A stretch of DNA of 14,786 nucleotides from Elusimicrobia bacterium HGW-Elusimicrobia-2 (GTDB lineage Bacteria > CG03). Both the position numbers and the translations under genes were made by a program. Below are positions 1 through 5,810 of the stretch, one piece after another (position 1 is the first letter of the stretch; each line of letters opens with the position of its first letter). The stretch lies in the NCBI GenBank assembly GCA_002841685.1, contig PHAM01000047.1, forward strand, positions 1 to 14,786, read 5' to 3'. The notes beneath the pieces are model-generated. The model was not told where the DNA came from, did no database searches, and was given only the letters and a program-made list of their open reading frames with translations.

Positions 1-77
1 GAGCCTTTTCAGTCTCCCCCCGACGAGCGCCTGTTTGCGCGACCCCCAAAATCCGCTTGTTTTCGCTGTTTTTTTCG

Positions 78-323
78 CTATTTTGGCGAACTTGGGCTAG
101 TCTCTTGTGCCGAGAGTGTTATGGGTGTCATCTGATAACTGAGGATAGTTTTCTGAACCAATTCTAAACCAACCATTTCTTCATGTAGATTTGATTTGTT
201 TTCCAAGAGATGAACCTTGAGCTCAGAGTTGACTAAACTTTTGCCTTTGCCAGAAACCGTCCCAACTGTACGAAGTATCTTGCCTCCAAACATTTGTGAT
301 TTAAACCAATTAAGCAAACCCAT
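78..323 (-). CDS. Small hypothetical protein, 81 aa
   Basis: I do not recognise this protein and assign no function. It reads MGLLNWFKSQMFGGK at the N-terminus, has a Gly/Ser/Lys-rich stretch near residues 20-30, and ends in a Ser/Pro-rich tail (ETSPSSPK). No signal peptide, membrane helix or catalytic motif is visible. Two things support it as a real gene. A strong ribosome binding site, AAAGGAG, lies 5 bases before the ATG. A well-formed promoter (TTGGAA, 17 bp, TATAAT) lies 35-63 bases upstream. It is the only gene of this window on the minus strand and is divergent from the SemiSWEET gene. It is AT-richer than the operons to its right, so it could be accessory DNA. The low-complexity C-terminus falls where composition becomes GC-rich, so the protein might be truncated there, but this cannot be decided from the sequence alone. 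Confidence 0.6.
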   Translation of the reverse strand: MGLLNWFKSQMFGGKILRTVGTVSGKGKSLVNSELKVHLLENKSNLHEEMVGLELVQKTILSYQMTPITLSAQETSPSSPK

Positions 324-357
324 AATGTCTCCTTTTATCTTTGCCGTATAAAATATT

Positions 358-386
358 ATTATACGTATATACCAACTTTATTCCAA
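358..386 (-). promoter_or_regulatory. Sigma-70 type promoter of the 81-aa gene
   Basis: On the minus strand, -35 TTGGAA (381-386) and a perfect -10 TATAAT (358-363) are separated by 17 bp. A 10-bp perfect palindrome, TATACGTATA (360-369), overlaps the -10 element and could be a repressor site. The predicted start lies about 25-30 bases before the ATG at 323, leaving room for the AAAGGAG ribosome binding site. No transcription data support it. Confidence 0.5.
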
Positions 387-501
387 AGTCTGAACCAAAA
401 ATGACAGCCTAATTCATAGTATAAATGTGTATACATCTATTGAACTATGCAAGTATAATCGTGATTTTCTAAGTCAAACATTCTTACAAATAGAGTGGCT
501 T

Positions 502-530
502 TTGTGCCTGAGTTGTTTTATTGATATAAA
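502..530 (+). promoter_or_regulatory. Weak promoter candidate for the SemiSWEET gene
   Basis: -35 TTGTGC (3 of 6 consensus bases) and -10 TATAAA (5 of 6) are separated by 17 bp. Transcription would start near 537, giving a 5' leader of about 20 bases that just includes the AAGGAG ribosome binding site. An isolated TATAAT at 454-459 has no -35 partner and is less likely. Confidence 0.3.
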
Positions 531-556
531 TAGTGACATATAAAGGAGCTAAAATT

Positions 557-835
557 ATGATGACAGTAATTATTGGGGCATTGGCGGGGATCTTGTGTAC
601 AGTATCATTCCTGCCTCAGGTTATAAAAATTTACAAAACTAAAAGGGTACAGGATATTTCCCTGCTGACATTTTCTGTTTTCACAACAGGAGTTTTCCTC
701 TGGTTTGTCTATGGGCTTTTGATCGGAGATATCCCGGTTATTATTACAAACGCGCTGATTTTCTTTCTGGCTCTCATAATTGTGGTTATGAAAATAAAAT
801 ATAGCGAAAAGAAAGGGACGGGGTCTGTTCATTAA
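557..835 (+). CDS. SemiSWEET (PQ-loop/MtN3) sugar transporter
   Basis: This is a 92-aa membrane protein with three predicted helices (about residues 4-23, 38-57 and 59-78), the size and topology of bacterial SemiSWEETs. These dimerise in the inner membrane to give a passive sugar uniporter. The PQ motif is in FLPQVIKIYKTK (Pro20-Gln21). The Trp49 and Asn65 positions fit the substrate-pocket Trp and Asn known for the family. The reading frame is open from a GTG at 533. I prefer the ATG at 557 because AAGGAG (543-548) lies 8 bases before it and the family begins directly with helix 1; a second ATG follows at 560. The tail after helix 3 is basic (KKIKYSEKK-like), as expected for a cytoplasmic end. 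It stands alone, 65 bp before rfaE1. The substrate cannot be told from the sequence. Confidence 0.85.
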   Translation: MMTVIIGALAGILCTVSFLPQVIKIYKTKRVQDISLLTFSVFTTGVFLWFVYGLLIGDIPVIITNALIFFLALIIVVMKIKYSEKKGTGSVH

Positions 836-862
836 CTTATTGTAACTTTTGCTTTTTTGCCA

Positions 863-891
863 TTTACTATTCAGCCTATATTTTTTATCAT
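863..891 (+). promoter_or_regulatory. Candidate promoter of the rfaE1-kds operon
   Basis: -35 TTTACT (863-868, 4 of 6) and -10 TATCAT (886-891, 5 of 6) are separated by 17 bp. Transcription would begin near 898, only about 3 bases before the ATG at 901. This fits the absence of any ribosome binding site there and would make a near-leaderless mRNA. An alternative pair, TTGTAA (840-845) and TACTAT (865-870), has a 19-bp spacer. Confidence 0.35.
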
Positions 892-900
892 TAACGAAAT

Positions 901-1836
901 ATGCTGAAACTCGATAATTTTAAAAAGAAACGGATACTGGTCGTAGGCGACATCATACTCGACAGATTCATAACAGGAGATGTCCACCGCATATCGCCCG
1001 AGGCACCGGTGCCGGTGCTCAAAGAATCCATAGAATCTTTCAAAGCCGGAGGGGCCGCTAATGTGGCCGTGAATCTCGCGGAACTCGGCGTACAAACTTT
1101 TATGTGCGGAGCCGTGGGCGATGATTATTACGGAAACTTCAGTATCAGCCACCTGGTGGATTACGGGATAACAACATCCGCGGTAACAAGCGTGGCCGGA
1201 TACCGGACGACTATCAAGACAAGGATCATCGCTCAAAAACAGCAGATGATAAGAGTGGACAGGGAAGATCCTCTTAAAGACCAGAGCGCTGATATCATCA
1301 AGTCAATAAAAAAAATGCTTGATAAAATGGATGCGGTGATCATAGCTGATTACGGCAAAGGACTCATAACAAAAAAACTTCTGGCATATCTTATACCCGC
1401 GGCCAATAAACTGGGCAAGATAATAACGGTTGACCCGCAGACTGAACATTTTATGAGTTACAAAAAAGTCACCTGCCTCACCCCCAACCATAACGAAGCC
1501 GCCGCCGCCAGCGGCATGAAAACAGAAACGGACGGGGATGTCAAAACAACCGGCTTATCCATATTAAAGAAACTGGGGTCAAAGAGCCTGATCATAACAA
1601 GAGGGGAAAAAGGGATGGCTGTCTTTGAAAAAGGCAAATGCACTCTTATACAAACCCAGGCGCGTGAAGTTTTTGATGTGACAGGCGCCGGAGATACGGT
1701 TATAGCGGTGCTGACCGCCGCATTGTGTTCGGGAATGACACTTCTCGAAAGCGCGAAACTCGCGAATAAGGCCGCCGCTATAGTTGTCGGGAAATCCGGC
1801 ACCGCGACAGTCTCACAAGAGGAACTTGAAAAATGA
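901..1836 (+). CDS. rfaE1: D-glycero-beta-D-manno-heptose-7-phosphate kinase (HldE N-domain type)
   Basis: A cytoplasmic PfkB-family sugar kinase of 311 aa that phosphorylates heptose-7-phosphate at C1 in ADP-heptose synthesis for the lipopolysaccharide inner core. The family-specific N-terminus is clear: GDIILDRFITGDVHRISPEAP (residues 16-36) matches the HldE kinase signature with its SPEAPVPV element. PfkB motif 1 is GGAANVAVNLAELG (50-63). Motif 2, DVTGAGDT (259-266), carries the catalytic Asp265. The adenylyltransferase domain of two-domain HldE is absent, so this is the single-domain form and needs a separate partner. It is first in an operon with kdsB, kdsA and kdsD and overlaps kdsB by ATGA. 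An in-frame stop at 892 makes the ATG at 901 the first possible start, yet no ribosome binding site precedes it. A related sugar kinase specificity cannot be fully excluded. Confidence 0.85.
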   Translation: MLKLDNFKKKRILVVGDIILDRFITGDVHRISPEAPVPVLKESIESFKAGGAANVAVNLAELGVQTFMCGAVGDDYYGNFSISHLVDYGITTSAVTSVAGYRTTIKTRIIAQKQQMIRVDREDPLKDQSADIIKSIKKMLDKMDAVIIADYGKGLITKKLLAYLIPAANKLGKIITVDPQTEHFMSYKKVTCLTPNHNEAAAASGMKTETDGDVKTTGLSILKKLGSKSLIITRGEKGMAVFEKGKCTLIQTQAREVFDVTGAGDTVIAVLTAALCSGMTLLESAKLANKAAAIVVGKSGTATVSQEELEK

Positions 1837-2534
1837 AGGCCGCCGGCGTCATTCCCGCGCGCTGGGCTTCAACGCGTTTCCCCGGAAAGCCCATGGCGAA
1901 AATACTGGGCAAAACAATGATACAGCGGGTCTGGGAACAGGCCTCAAAAGCAAAAACTCTGGATAAAATAATCATCGCTACGGATGATCTCAGGATTGCG
2001 GATGAGGCCGCGAACTTCGGCGCGGAAGTGCGACTGACCGGAGAGGCGTCCTGCGGCACCGGCAGAATACGTGATATCGCCCGGAAACTCGAATGCGAAA
2101 TAGTCGTAAATATACAGGGTGACGAACCTCTGATAAACCCCTCCCACATAGACAAACTGGTGAAGGCATTCAGCGACAGGATCGTGGGCGTGGCCACGCT
2201 CAGCACGGACATCAATGAAAAAGAATATCTCTCGCGAAACTGCGTAAAAGTGGTGAGCGATAAAAACGGCAACGCTCTTTATTTTTCCAGAGCCCCCATA
2301 CCCTACGGCTCGTCCAAGCCGGCAAAAAAACACATAGGCATATATGCCTACAGGAAAAAAATACTCCTTGATTCGGCGAAATTCAAAAGCCGTCTTGCCG
2401 AAGCCGAGGACCTGGAGCAGTTGAATCTTCTGGAAAACGGCATAGGCATAAGGGTGATTGATGTGAAATACCGCGGAATTGCCGTGGATACGCCATCGGA
2501 TATAAAAAAAGTGATCAGGAGGCTCAAATCATGA
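1833..2534 (+). CDS. kdsB: 3-deoxy-manno-octulosonate cytidylyltransferase (CMP-Kdo synthetase)
   Basis: Activates Kdo with CTP to CMP-Kdo and pyrophosphate, the sugar donor for lipid A glycosylation, in the cytoplasm. At 233 aa it is slightly short of the usual ~245-250. Diagnostic motifs in order: the nucleotide loop IPARWASTRFPGKPM (residues 7-21), NIQGDEPLI (93-101, with Asp97 at the Mg-binding position), HIGIYAYR (167-174), EDLEQLNLLENG (192-203) and GIAVDTPSD (215-223, with Asp219 as the second acidic ligand). One oddity is the usual SGT(D/E)R motif, which reads CGTGR here (residues 74-78), so the acidic residue is lost. Start and stop both lie in ATGA overlaps with rfaE1 and kdsA, indicating translational coupling; AGAGGA lies 9 bases before the start. 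The assignment is secure. Confidence 0.93.
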   Translation: MKAAGVIPARWASTRFPGKPMAKILGKTMIQRVWEQASKAKTLDKIIIATDDLRIADEAANFGAEVRLTGEASCGTGRIRDIARKLECEIVVNIQGDEPLINPSHIDKLVKAFSDRIVGVATLSTDINEKEYLSRNCVKVVSDKNGNALYFSRAPIPYGSSKPAKKHIGIYAYRKKILLDSAKFKSRLAEAEDLEQLNLLENGIGIRVIDVKYRGIAVDTPSDIKKVIRRLKS

Positions 2535-3337
2535 GCGTAAAAAAAGTGCGGGCCGGATCTGTGACGATAGGAAAAAGCCTGAGCATCATAGCGGGCGTGT
2601 GTTCCATAGAAAACCGCAAGCAGGTTTTTGACAGCGCCGAGGCCCTGGTGAAAATCTGCGCGAAGCACAAAGTGCCTCTCATCTTTAAGGCGTCTTTTGA
2701 CAAAGCCAACCGCATGCAGGGCTCTTCATGGCGCGGCCCGGGAATGAAAAAAGGCCTTGAGATCATCGCGGAAACAAAAAAACGCTTCGGCTTTCCCGTG
2801 CTCACTGATGTGCACTGCGTCAGCCAGGTGGCTCCGGCATCCGAAATAGCCGACATCCTTCAGATACCCGCCTTTTTGTGCAGGCAGACGGATCTCATAA
2901 CCGCGGTGGCCGGAGCGGGAAAACCCGTGAGCATAAAAAAGGGCCAGTTCCTCGCTCCCGACGATATGAAATTCCTCATAAAAAAAGCGGAAGAAGCGGG
3001 AAGCAGAAATATAATCCTCATAGAGAGGGGCAGCAGTTTCGGCTACAACAACCTCGTGGTGGATTTCCGCTCCATACCTATAATGAAAAAAAGCGGCTAT
3101 CCTGTGATCTTTGATGCCACGCACAGCGTTCAGCTCCCCGGAGCGGGAGGCGGCCGGACATCGGGGAAAAAAGAATTCTGCCTGCCTCTTTCAAGAGCCG
3201 CCGTAGCCGTCGGAGCCGACGGCATATACGCGGAAGTGCATCCCCACCCCGCCGCCGCCAAATCGGACAGGGGCTCGGTCATGAGTTTTGACGAATTCGA
3301 CAAACTGGTCACGGCAGTAAAGGAGATCTCCGGATGA
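2531..3337 (+). CDS. kdsA: Kdo-8-phosphate synthase, metal-dependent class
   Basis: Condenses phosphoenolpyruvate with D-arabinose-5-phosphate to Kdo-8-phosphate. It is a 268-aa TIM-barrel enzyme of the DAHP synthase class I family. Conserved blocks are FKASFDKANR (52-61), PAFLCRQTDL (113-122), KKGQFLAP (136-143), FGYNNLVVDFRS (170-181) and FDATHSVQLPG (194-204). It carries Cys24 in AGVCSIENR, where the E. coli enzyme has Asn, together with His198, Glu235 and Asp246. That is the metal-ligand set of the Aquifex-type, metal-dependent enzyme. AGGAGG lies 8 bases before the ATG, which overlaps the kdsB stop. Its substrate is the product of the next gene, kdsD. The residue reading is direct; metal dependence follows from family knowledge and has not been tested for this protein. 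Confidence 0.95.
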   Translation: MSVKKVRAGSVTIGKSLSIIAGVCSIENRKQVFDSAEALVKICAKHKVPLIFKASFDKANRMQGSSWRGPGMKKGLEIIAETKKRFGFPVLTDVHCVSQVAPASEIADILQIPAFLCRQTDLITAVAGAGKPVSIKKGQFLAPDDMKFLIKKAEEAGSRNIILIERGSSFGYNNLVVDFRSIPIMKKSGYPVIFDATHSVQLPGAGGGRTSGKKEFCLPLSRAAVAVGADGIYAEVHPHPAAAKSDRGSVMSFDEFDKLVTAVKEISG

Positions 3338-4308
3338 AGGTGAAATTAAGAACAGTTAAAGAAATTCTCTCAATAGAAAAAAGGGCCATAGAGGAAAATA
3401 TCAATCCCGCCTTTGTTTCCGCGATACAGAAAAGCGTCAATCTGCTCTTCAAAAGGAAGACCGGAAAAATAGCGGTCATGGGCCTCGGCAAATCCGGCCT
3501 TGTGGCGAAGAAAATCGCCGCGACCCTTTCTTCCACCGGCAATCCGGCTTTTTTCATACATCCCGGAGAGGCCGCGCACGGAGACATAGGCATGCTCAAC
3601 AAAGGCGACAGCATAATAGCCCTGTCATTCTCGGGGGAAATAATGGAACTGGCCAGCCTCCTGCCTCTTATCAAAAAACTCAGAATACCCATAATATCCA
3701 TAACCGCGAGGCCCGAATCGGCTCTCGGAAAAATAGCCGACTGCCTCATTCCCATCAAAGCTTCAAAACAGGCCTGCCCCTTTAATCACGCCCCCACATC
3801 GTCAACAACGGTGATGATGGTGACAGGCGACGCGATAGCGATAACGCTCATGCAGAAAAAAAAGCTGCAGGCGCGGGACCTGGCGCTCCTTCATCCGGGC
3901 GGCGTGCTGGGGAAAAAACTCTCCATGCAGGTGAGGGACATAATGCGCAAAGGCAAAGAGAGCCCCGAACTTAAAAAGGGTAGCTCCGTTAAAAAAGCTC
4001 TTTTTGAGATGACGCGCTCAAGGCTCGGCGCCGTGAGCATCATAGACAAAAACAGAAAACTCGCCGGATTTTTTACCGATGGGGATCTGCGGCGGCTCAT
4101 GCAGGAAAAGCCGGATGTGCTGAACGAAAAAATAGAAAATGTCATGACAAAAAAACCCTTTACTGTGCTGGACACAACCCCGGCCTGGAAAGTCGCCGAA
4201 ATTATGAACAGGCGCAATTTTGACAATATTCCTGTTGTTGATAAGTCCGGAAAGCTTGCCGGGATAATTGATGAAAGGGATCTTCTGCGCGAAGGCCTTG
4301 CCGGCTGA
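3334..4308 (+). CDS. kdsD: D-arabinose-5-phosphate isomerase (KpsF/GutQ family)
   Basis: Interconverts D-ribulose-5-phosphate and D-arabinose-5-phosphate, the first committed step to Kdo. At 324 aa it has the full family length: a SIS domain (about 40-185) followed by two CBS domains (about 203-265 and 270-324). SIS signatures are MGLGKSG (49-55), STGNPAFFIHPGEAAHGD (67-84), APTSSTT (153-159) and HPGG (187-190). Mapped on E. coli KdsD, whose catalytic positions are Lys59, Glu111, Glu152 and His193, this protein has Lys53, Glu105 and His187, but Gln146 in KQACP in place of Glu152. The usual SNSG motif is SFSG (98-101). Both changes are clear in the codons. It starts in an ATGA overlap with kdsA, 8 bases after AAAGGAG, and ends the operon; no terminator hairpin follows. 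The CBS pair suggests ligand regulation. Confidence 0.9.
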   Translation: MKVKLRTVKEILSIEKRAIEENINPAFVSAIQKSVNLLFKRKTGKIAVMGLGKSGLVAKKIAATLSSTGNPAFFIHPGEAAHGDIGMLNKGDSIIALSFSGEIMELASLLPLIKKLRIPIISITARPESALGKIADCLIPIKASKQACPFNHAPTSSTTVMMVTGDAIAITLMQKKKLQARDLALLHPGGVLGKKLSMQVRDIMRKGKESPELKKGSSVKKALFEMTRSRLGAVSIIDKNRKLAGFFTDGDLRRLMQEKPDVLNEKIENVMTKKPFTVLDTTPAWKVAEIMNRRNFDNIPVVDKSGKLAGIIDERDLLREGLAG

Positions 4309-4355
4309 GTTAAAAATCCCTGATTTCTGATTTGACGACGGAAGCATCAAAGAGC

Positions 4356-4384
4356 TTGACAAAAATTCTTTCTTAATATACAAT
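4356..4384 (+). promoter_or_regulatory. Sigma-70 promoter of dnaA
   Basis: A perfect -35 TTGACA (4356-4361), a 17-bp spacer and a -10 TACAAT (4379-4384, 5 of 6) make the best promoter in the window. Transcription should start near 4391, giving an 80-base leader that contains the 11-bp DnaA-box-like array. DnaA bound there could block the polymerase, a plausible autoregulatory layout. Confidence 0.75.
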
Positions 4385-4417
4385 TGTTTCTTAATGGCCT
4401 GAGCAGCCAAAAACCGC

Positions 4418-4461
4418 TTGTTGATAAGATGTTAATAACTTGTTGGAAAATTGTTAATAAG
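4418..4461 (+). repeat. Four contiguous 11-bp DnaA-box-like repeats (candidate origin iterons)
   Basis: Units at 4418-4428 (TTGTTGATAAG), 4429-4439 (ATGTTAATAAC), 4440-4450 (TTGTTGGAAAA, degenerate) and 4451-4461 (TTGTTAATAAG) follow each other without gaps. The core TGTTNATAA is one base from the DnaA box TGTGNATAA. All units point the same way, with 9-mer cores 2 bp apart. Same-orientation weak boxes at 2-bp spacing are known from the E. coli origin, where DnaA-ATP fills them cooperatively. The repeats are read directly; DnaA binding is inferred. Confidence 0.7.
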
Positions 4462-4471
4462 GGCTGAAATT

Positions 4472-4480
4472 TGTGGATAA
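4472..4480 (-). promoter_or_regulatory. Perfect DnaA box overlapping the dnaA start codon
   Basis: TGTGGATAA here is the reverse complement of TTATCCACA, the strongest known DnaA box. The dnaA GTG start (4473-4475) lies inside it. It is in the same orientation as the four-unit array, 20 bases after the start of the last unit. It suggests direct negative feedback of DnaA on its own gene and may also belong to the origin. Confidence 0.8.
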
Positions 4481-5810
4481 TTTTGAAATCGTATGGAAGA
4501 AAATCGTTAATAATCTCCGTTTAGAGATTACAGACGAGACTTATAAACTCTGGCTGGAACCGGCTATACCCACGAGCCTGGAGAACGACAAGTTAAGCGT
4601 AAAGGTCCCCAACAAATTTTTTGTCCGCTGGCTCAGCGAGCACTACTGCGAGAGGATAGACAACATCCTCAAGTCATCCGATCCCTGCCTGAAGGTGGAA
4701 TTTTATACGGACAAAGTGGAAAACAAAGTGGAGCCGGATTCCGTTGAGGCCCGCGAACTCAATGAAACGCTCTTTCTTCCGAAGAAGTTCGTTTCCAAAT
4801 ATTCTTTTGATAATTTCGTTATAGGGCAGTCCAATCATTTCGCCCACGCGGCGAGTCTGGCCATAACAAAAAATCCGGGGAACACCTACAACCCGCTGTT
4901 TCTTTACGGCGGCGTGGGCTTAGGGAAAACACATCTGCTCAACGCCATAGGTATAGAGATCAAAAAGCATTTTCCGGCGTTCAACATAATCTATGTCACA
5001 TCAGAGAAATTCACCAATGACCTGATAGAATATCTGAAGAACAACCGCATCGCCGAATTCCGCATCAAATACCGGAATGTGGACCTTCTCCTTATAGATG
5101 ACATACAGTTCCTCACCGGAAAAGAAATGATCCAGCAGGAATTCTTTCACACCTTCAACGCTCTCTACGACAGAAGAAAGCAGATCGTCCTTTCAAGCGA
5201 TTCAAGCCCCAAAGACATGGGTTCGCTGGAAGAGAGGCTGCGCTCACGCTTCCAGTGGGGGGTCGTGGCGGACATACAGCCGCCCGATCTTGAAACGAGA
5301 GTGGCGATAATCAAGAAGAAAATAGAGGCCGAGAAGATAAGCATTCCCGACGACGTTCTTTATTACATCGCCTCAAACATAAAAAACAACATACGCACAC
5401 TTGAGGGCGCCATCCTTTCCATAGCCGCTTATTCGTCCCTGACCGAAACGAGCATAACAATAGAGAAGGCCAAGGAATATCTGAAAACCGTAATAACGGA
5501 AAGCGACATAGAGAAAGACATAGGCCTTGATACCATCCAGTCGGTCGTGAGCAACAATTTTAATTTGAGCGTGGCGGATCTTAAAGGTAAAAAAAGAACA
5601 GAATCGGTGGTTTTTCCGCGGCAGATAGCGATGTATCTTTCGAGGATATTAACAAGCTACTCCACCACGGAGATCGGGGAATTTTACGGCGGGAGAGACC
5701 ATTCCACCGTCCTGCACGCCGGAAATAAAATAAAAAATAAAATAACGAAAGACCCTTATTTCGCGGCATTGTTAAACAAAATCACCAAGCAGGTAAAAGA
5801 AAGTGCATAA
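4473..5810 (+). CDS. dnaA: Chromosomal replication initiator DnaA
   Basis: Binds DnaA boxes, oligomerises with ATP and melts the origin. At 445 aa it is of usual length. Domain I covers about residues 1-80 (partner binding, with KLWLEP and FVRWLSEHY), followed by a short linker to about 108. The AAA+ core (109-335) has Walker A GGVGLGKT (146-153), Walker B LLLIDD (205-210), sensor 1 SSD (241-243), the arginine finger region LEERLRSRF (252-260) and sensor 2 Arg308 in NIRTLEG. Domain IV (about 350-445) ends with the DNA-recognition signature GGRDHSTVLHA (406-416). The start is GTG, supported by AAGGG 9 bases before it and by alignment of MDNFEIVWKKI to DnaA N-termini. The start codon sits inside a DnaA box, and the gene has its own strong promoter. 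A 198-bp spacer with further box-like sites separates it from dnaN. Confidence 0.98.
   Translation: MDNFEIVWKKIVNNLRLEITDETYKLWLEPAIPTSLENDKLSVKVPNKFFVRWLSEHYCERIDNILKSSDPCLKVEFYTDKVENKVEPDSVEARELNETLFLPKKFVSKYSFDNFVIGQSNHFAHAASLAITKNPGNTYNPLFLYGGVGLGKTHLLNAIGIEIKKHFPAFNIIYVTSEKFTNDLIEYLKNNRIAEFRIKYRNVDLLLIDDIQFLTGKEMIQQEFFHTFNALYDRRKQIVLSSDSSPKDMGSLEERLRSRFQWGVVADIQPPDLETRVAIIKKKIEAEKISIPDDVLYYIASNIKNNIRTLEGAILSIAAYSSLTETSITIEKAKEYLKTVITESDIEKDIGLDTIQSVVSNNFNLSVADLKGKKRTESVVFPRQIAMYLSRILTSYSTTEIGEFYGGRDHSTVLHAGNKIKNKITKDPYFAALLNKITKQVKESA

Larger units (their letters stand above)
324..556. other. AT-rich divergent intergenic region
   Basis: This stretch separates the minus-strand 81-aa gene from the plus-strand SemiSWEET gene. 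It holds the minus-strand promoter at 358-386 and a weaker plus-strand candidate (TTGTGC 502-507, 17 bp, TATAAA 525-530) that would start transcription just before the SemiSWEET ribosome binding site. An inverted repeat, CATAGT (415-420) and ACTATG (444-449), flanks the 8-bp palindrome TGTATACA (428-435). It could be an operator or chance in AT-rich DNA. No RNA gene is recognisable. Confidence 0.4.

Noticed and set aside
74-91. Small hairpin TTCGC-TATTTTG-GCGAA as a terminator of the 81-aa gene
   Set aside because: The stem is only 5 bp and on the minus strand it is followed by A residues, not T residues, so it lacks the form of a rho-independent terminator.
454-459. TATAAT on the plus strand upstream of the SemiSWEET gene
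   Set aside because: No -35-like hexamer lies 16-18 bp upstream, and TTGAAC at 440-445 is only 8 bp away. In AT-rich DNA a lone TATAAT is expected by chance.
1458-1802. Long open frames on the minus strand opposite rfaE1 and the other main genes
   Set aside because: They lie inside strongly recognised plus-strand genes, have no ribosome binding sites or recognisable motifs, and arise from codon bias.
4332-4337. TTGACG as an alternative dnaA -35 element
   Set aside because: No -10-like sequence lies at the right distance, and the TTGACA/TACAAT pair just downstream is far better.
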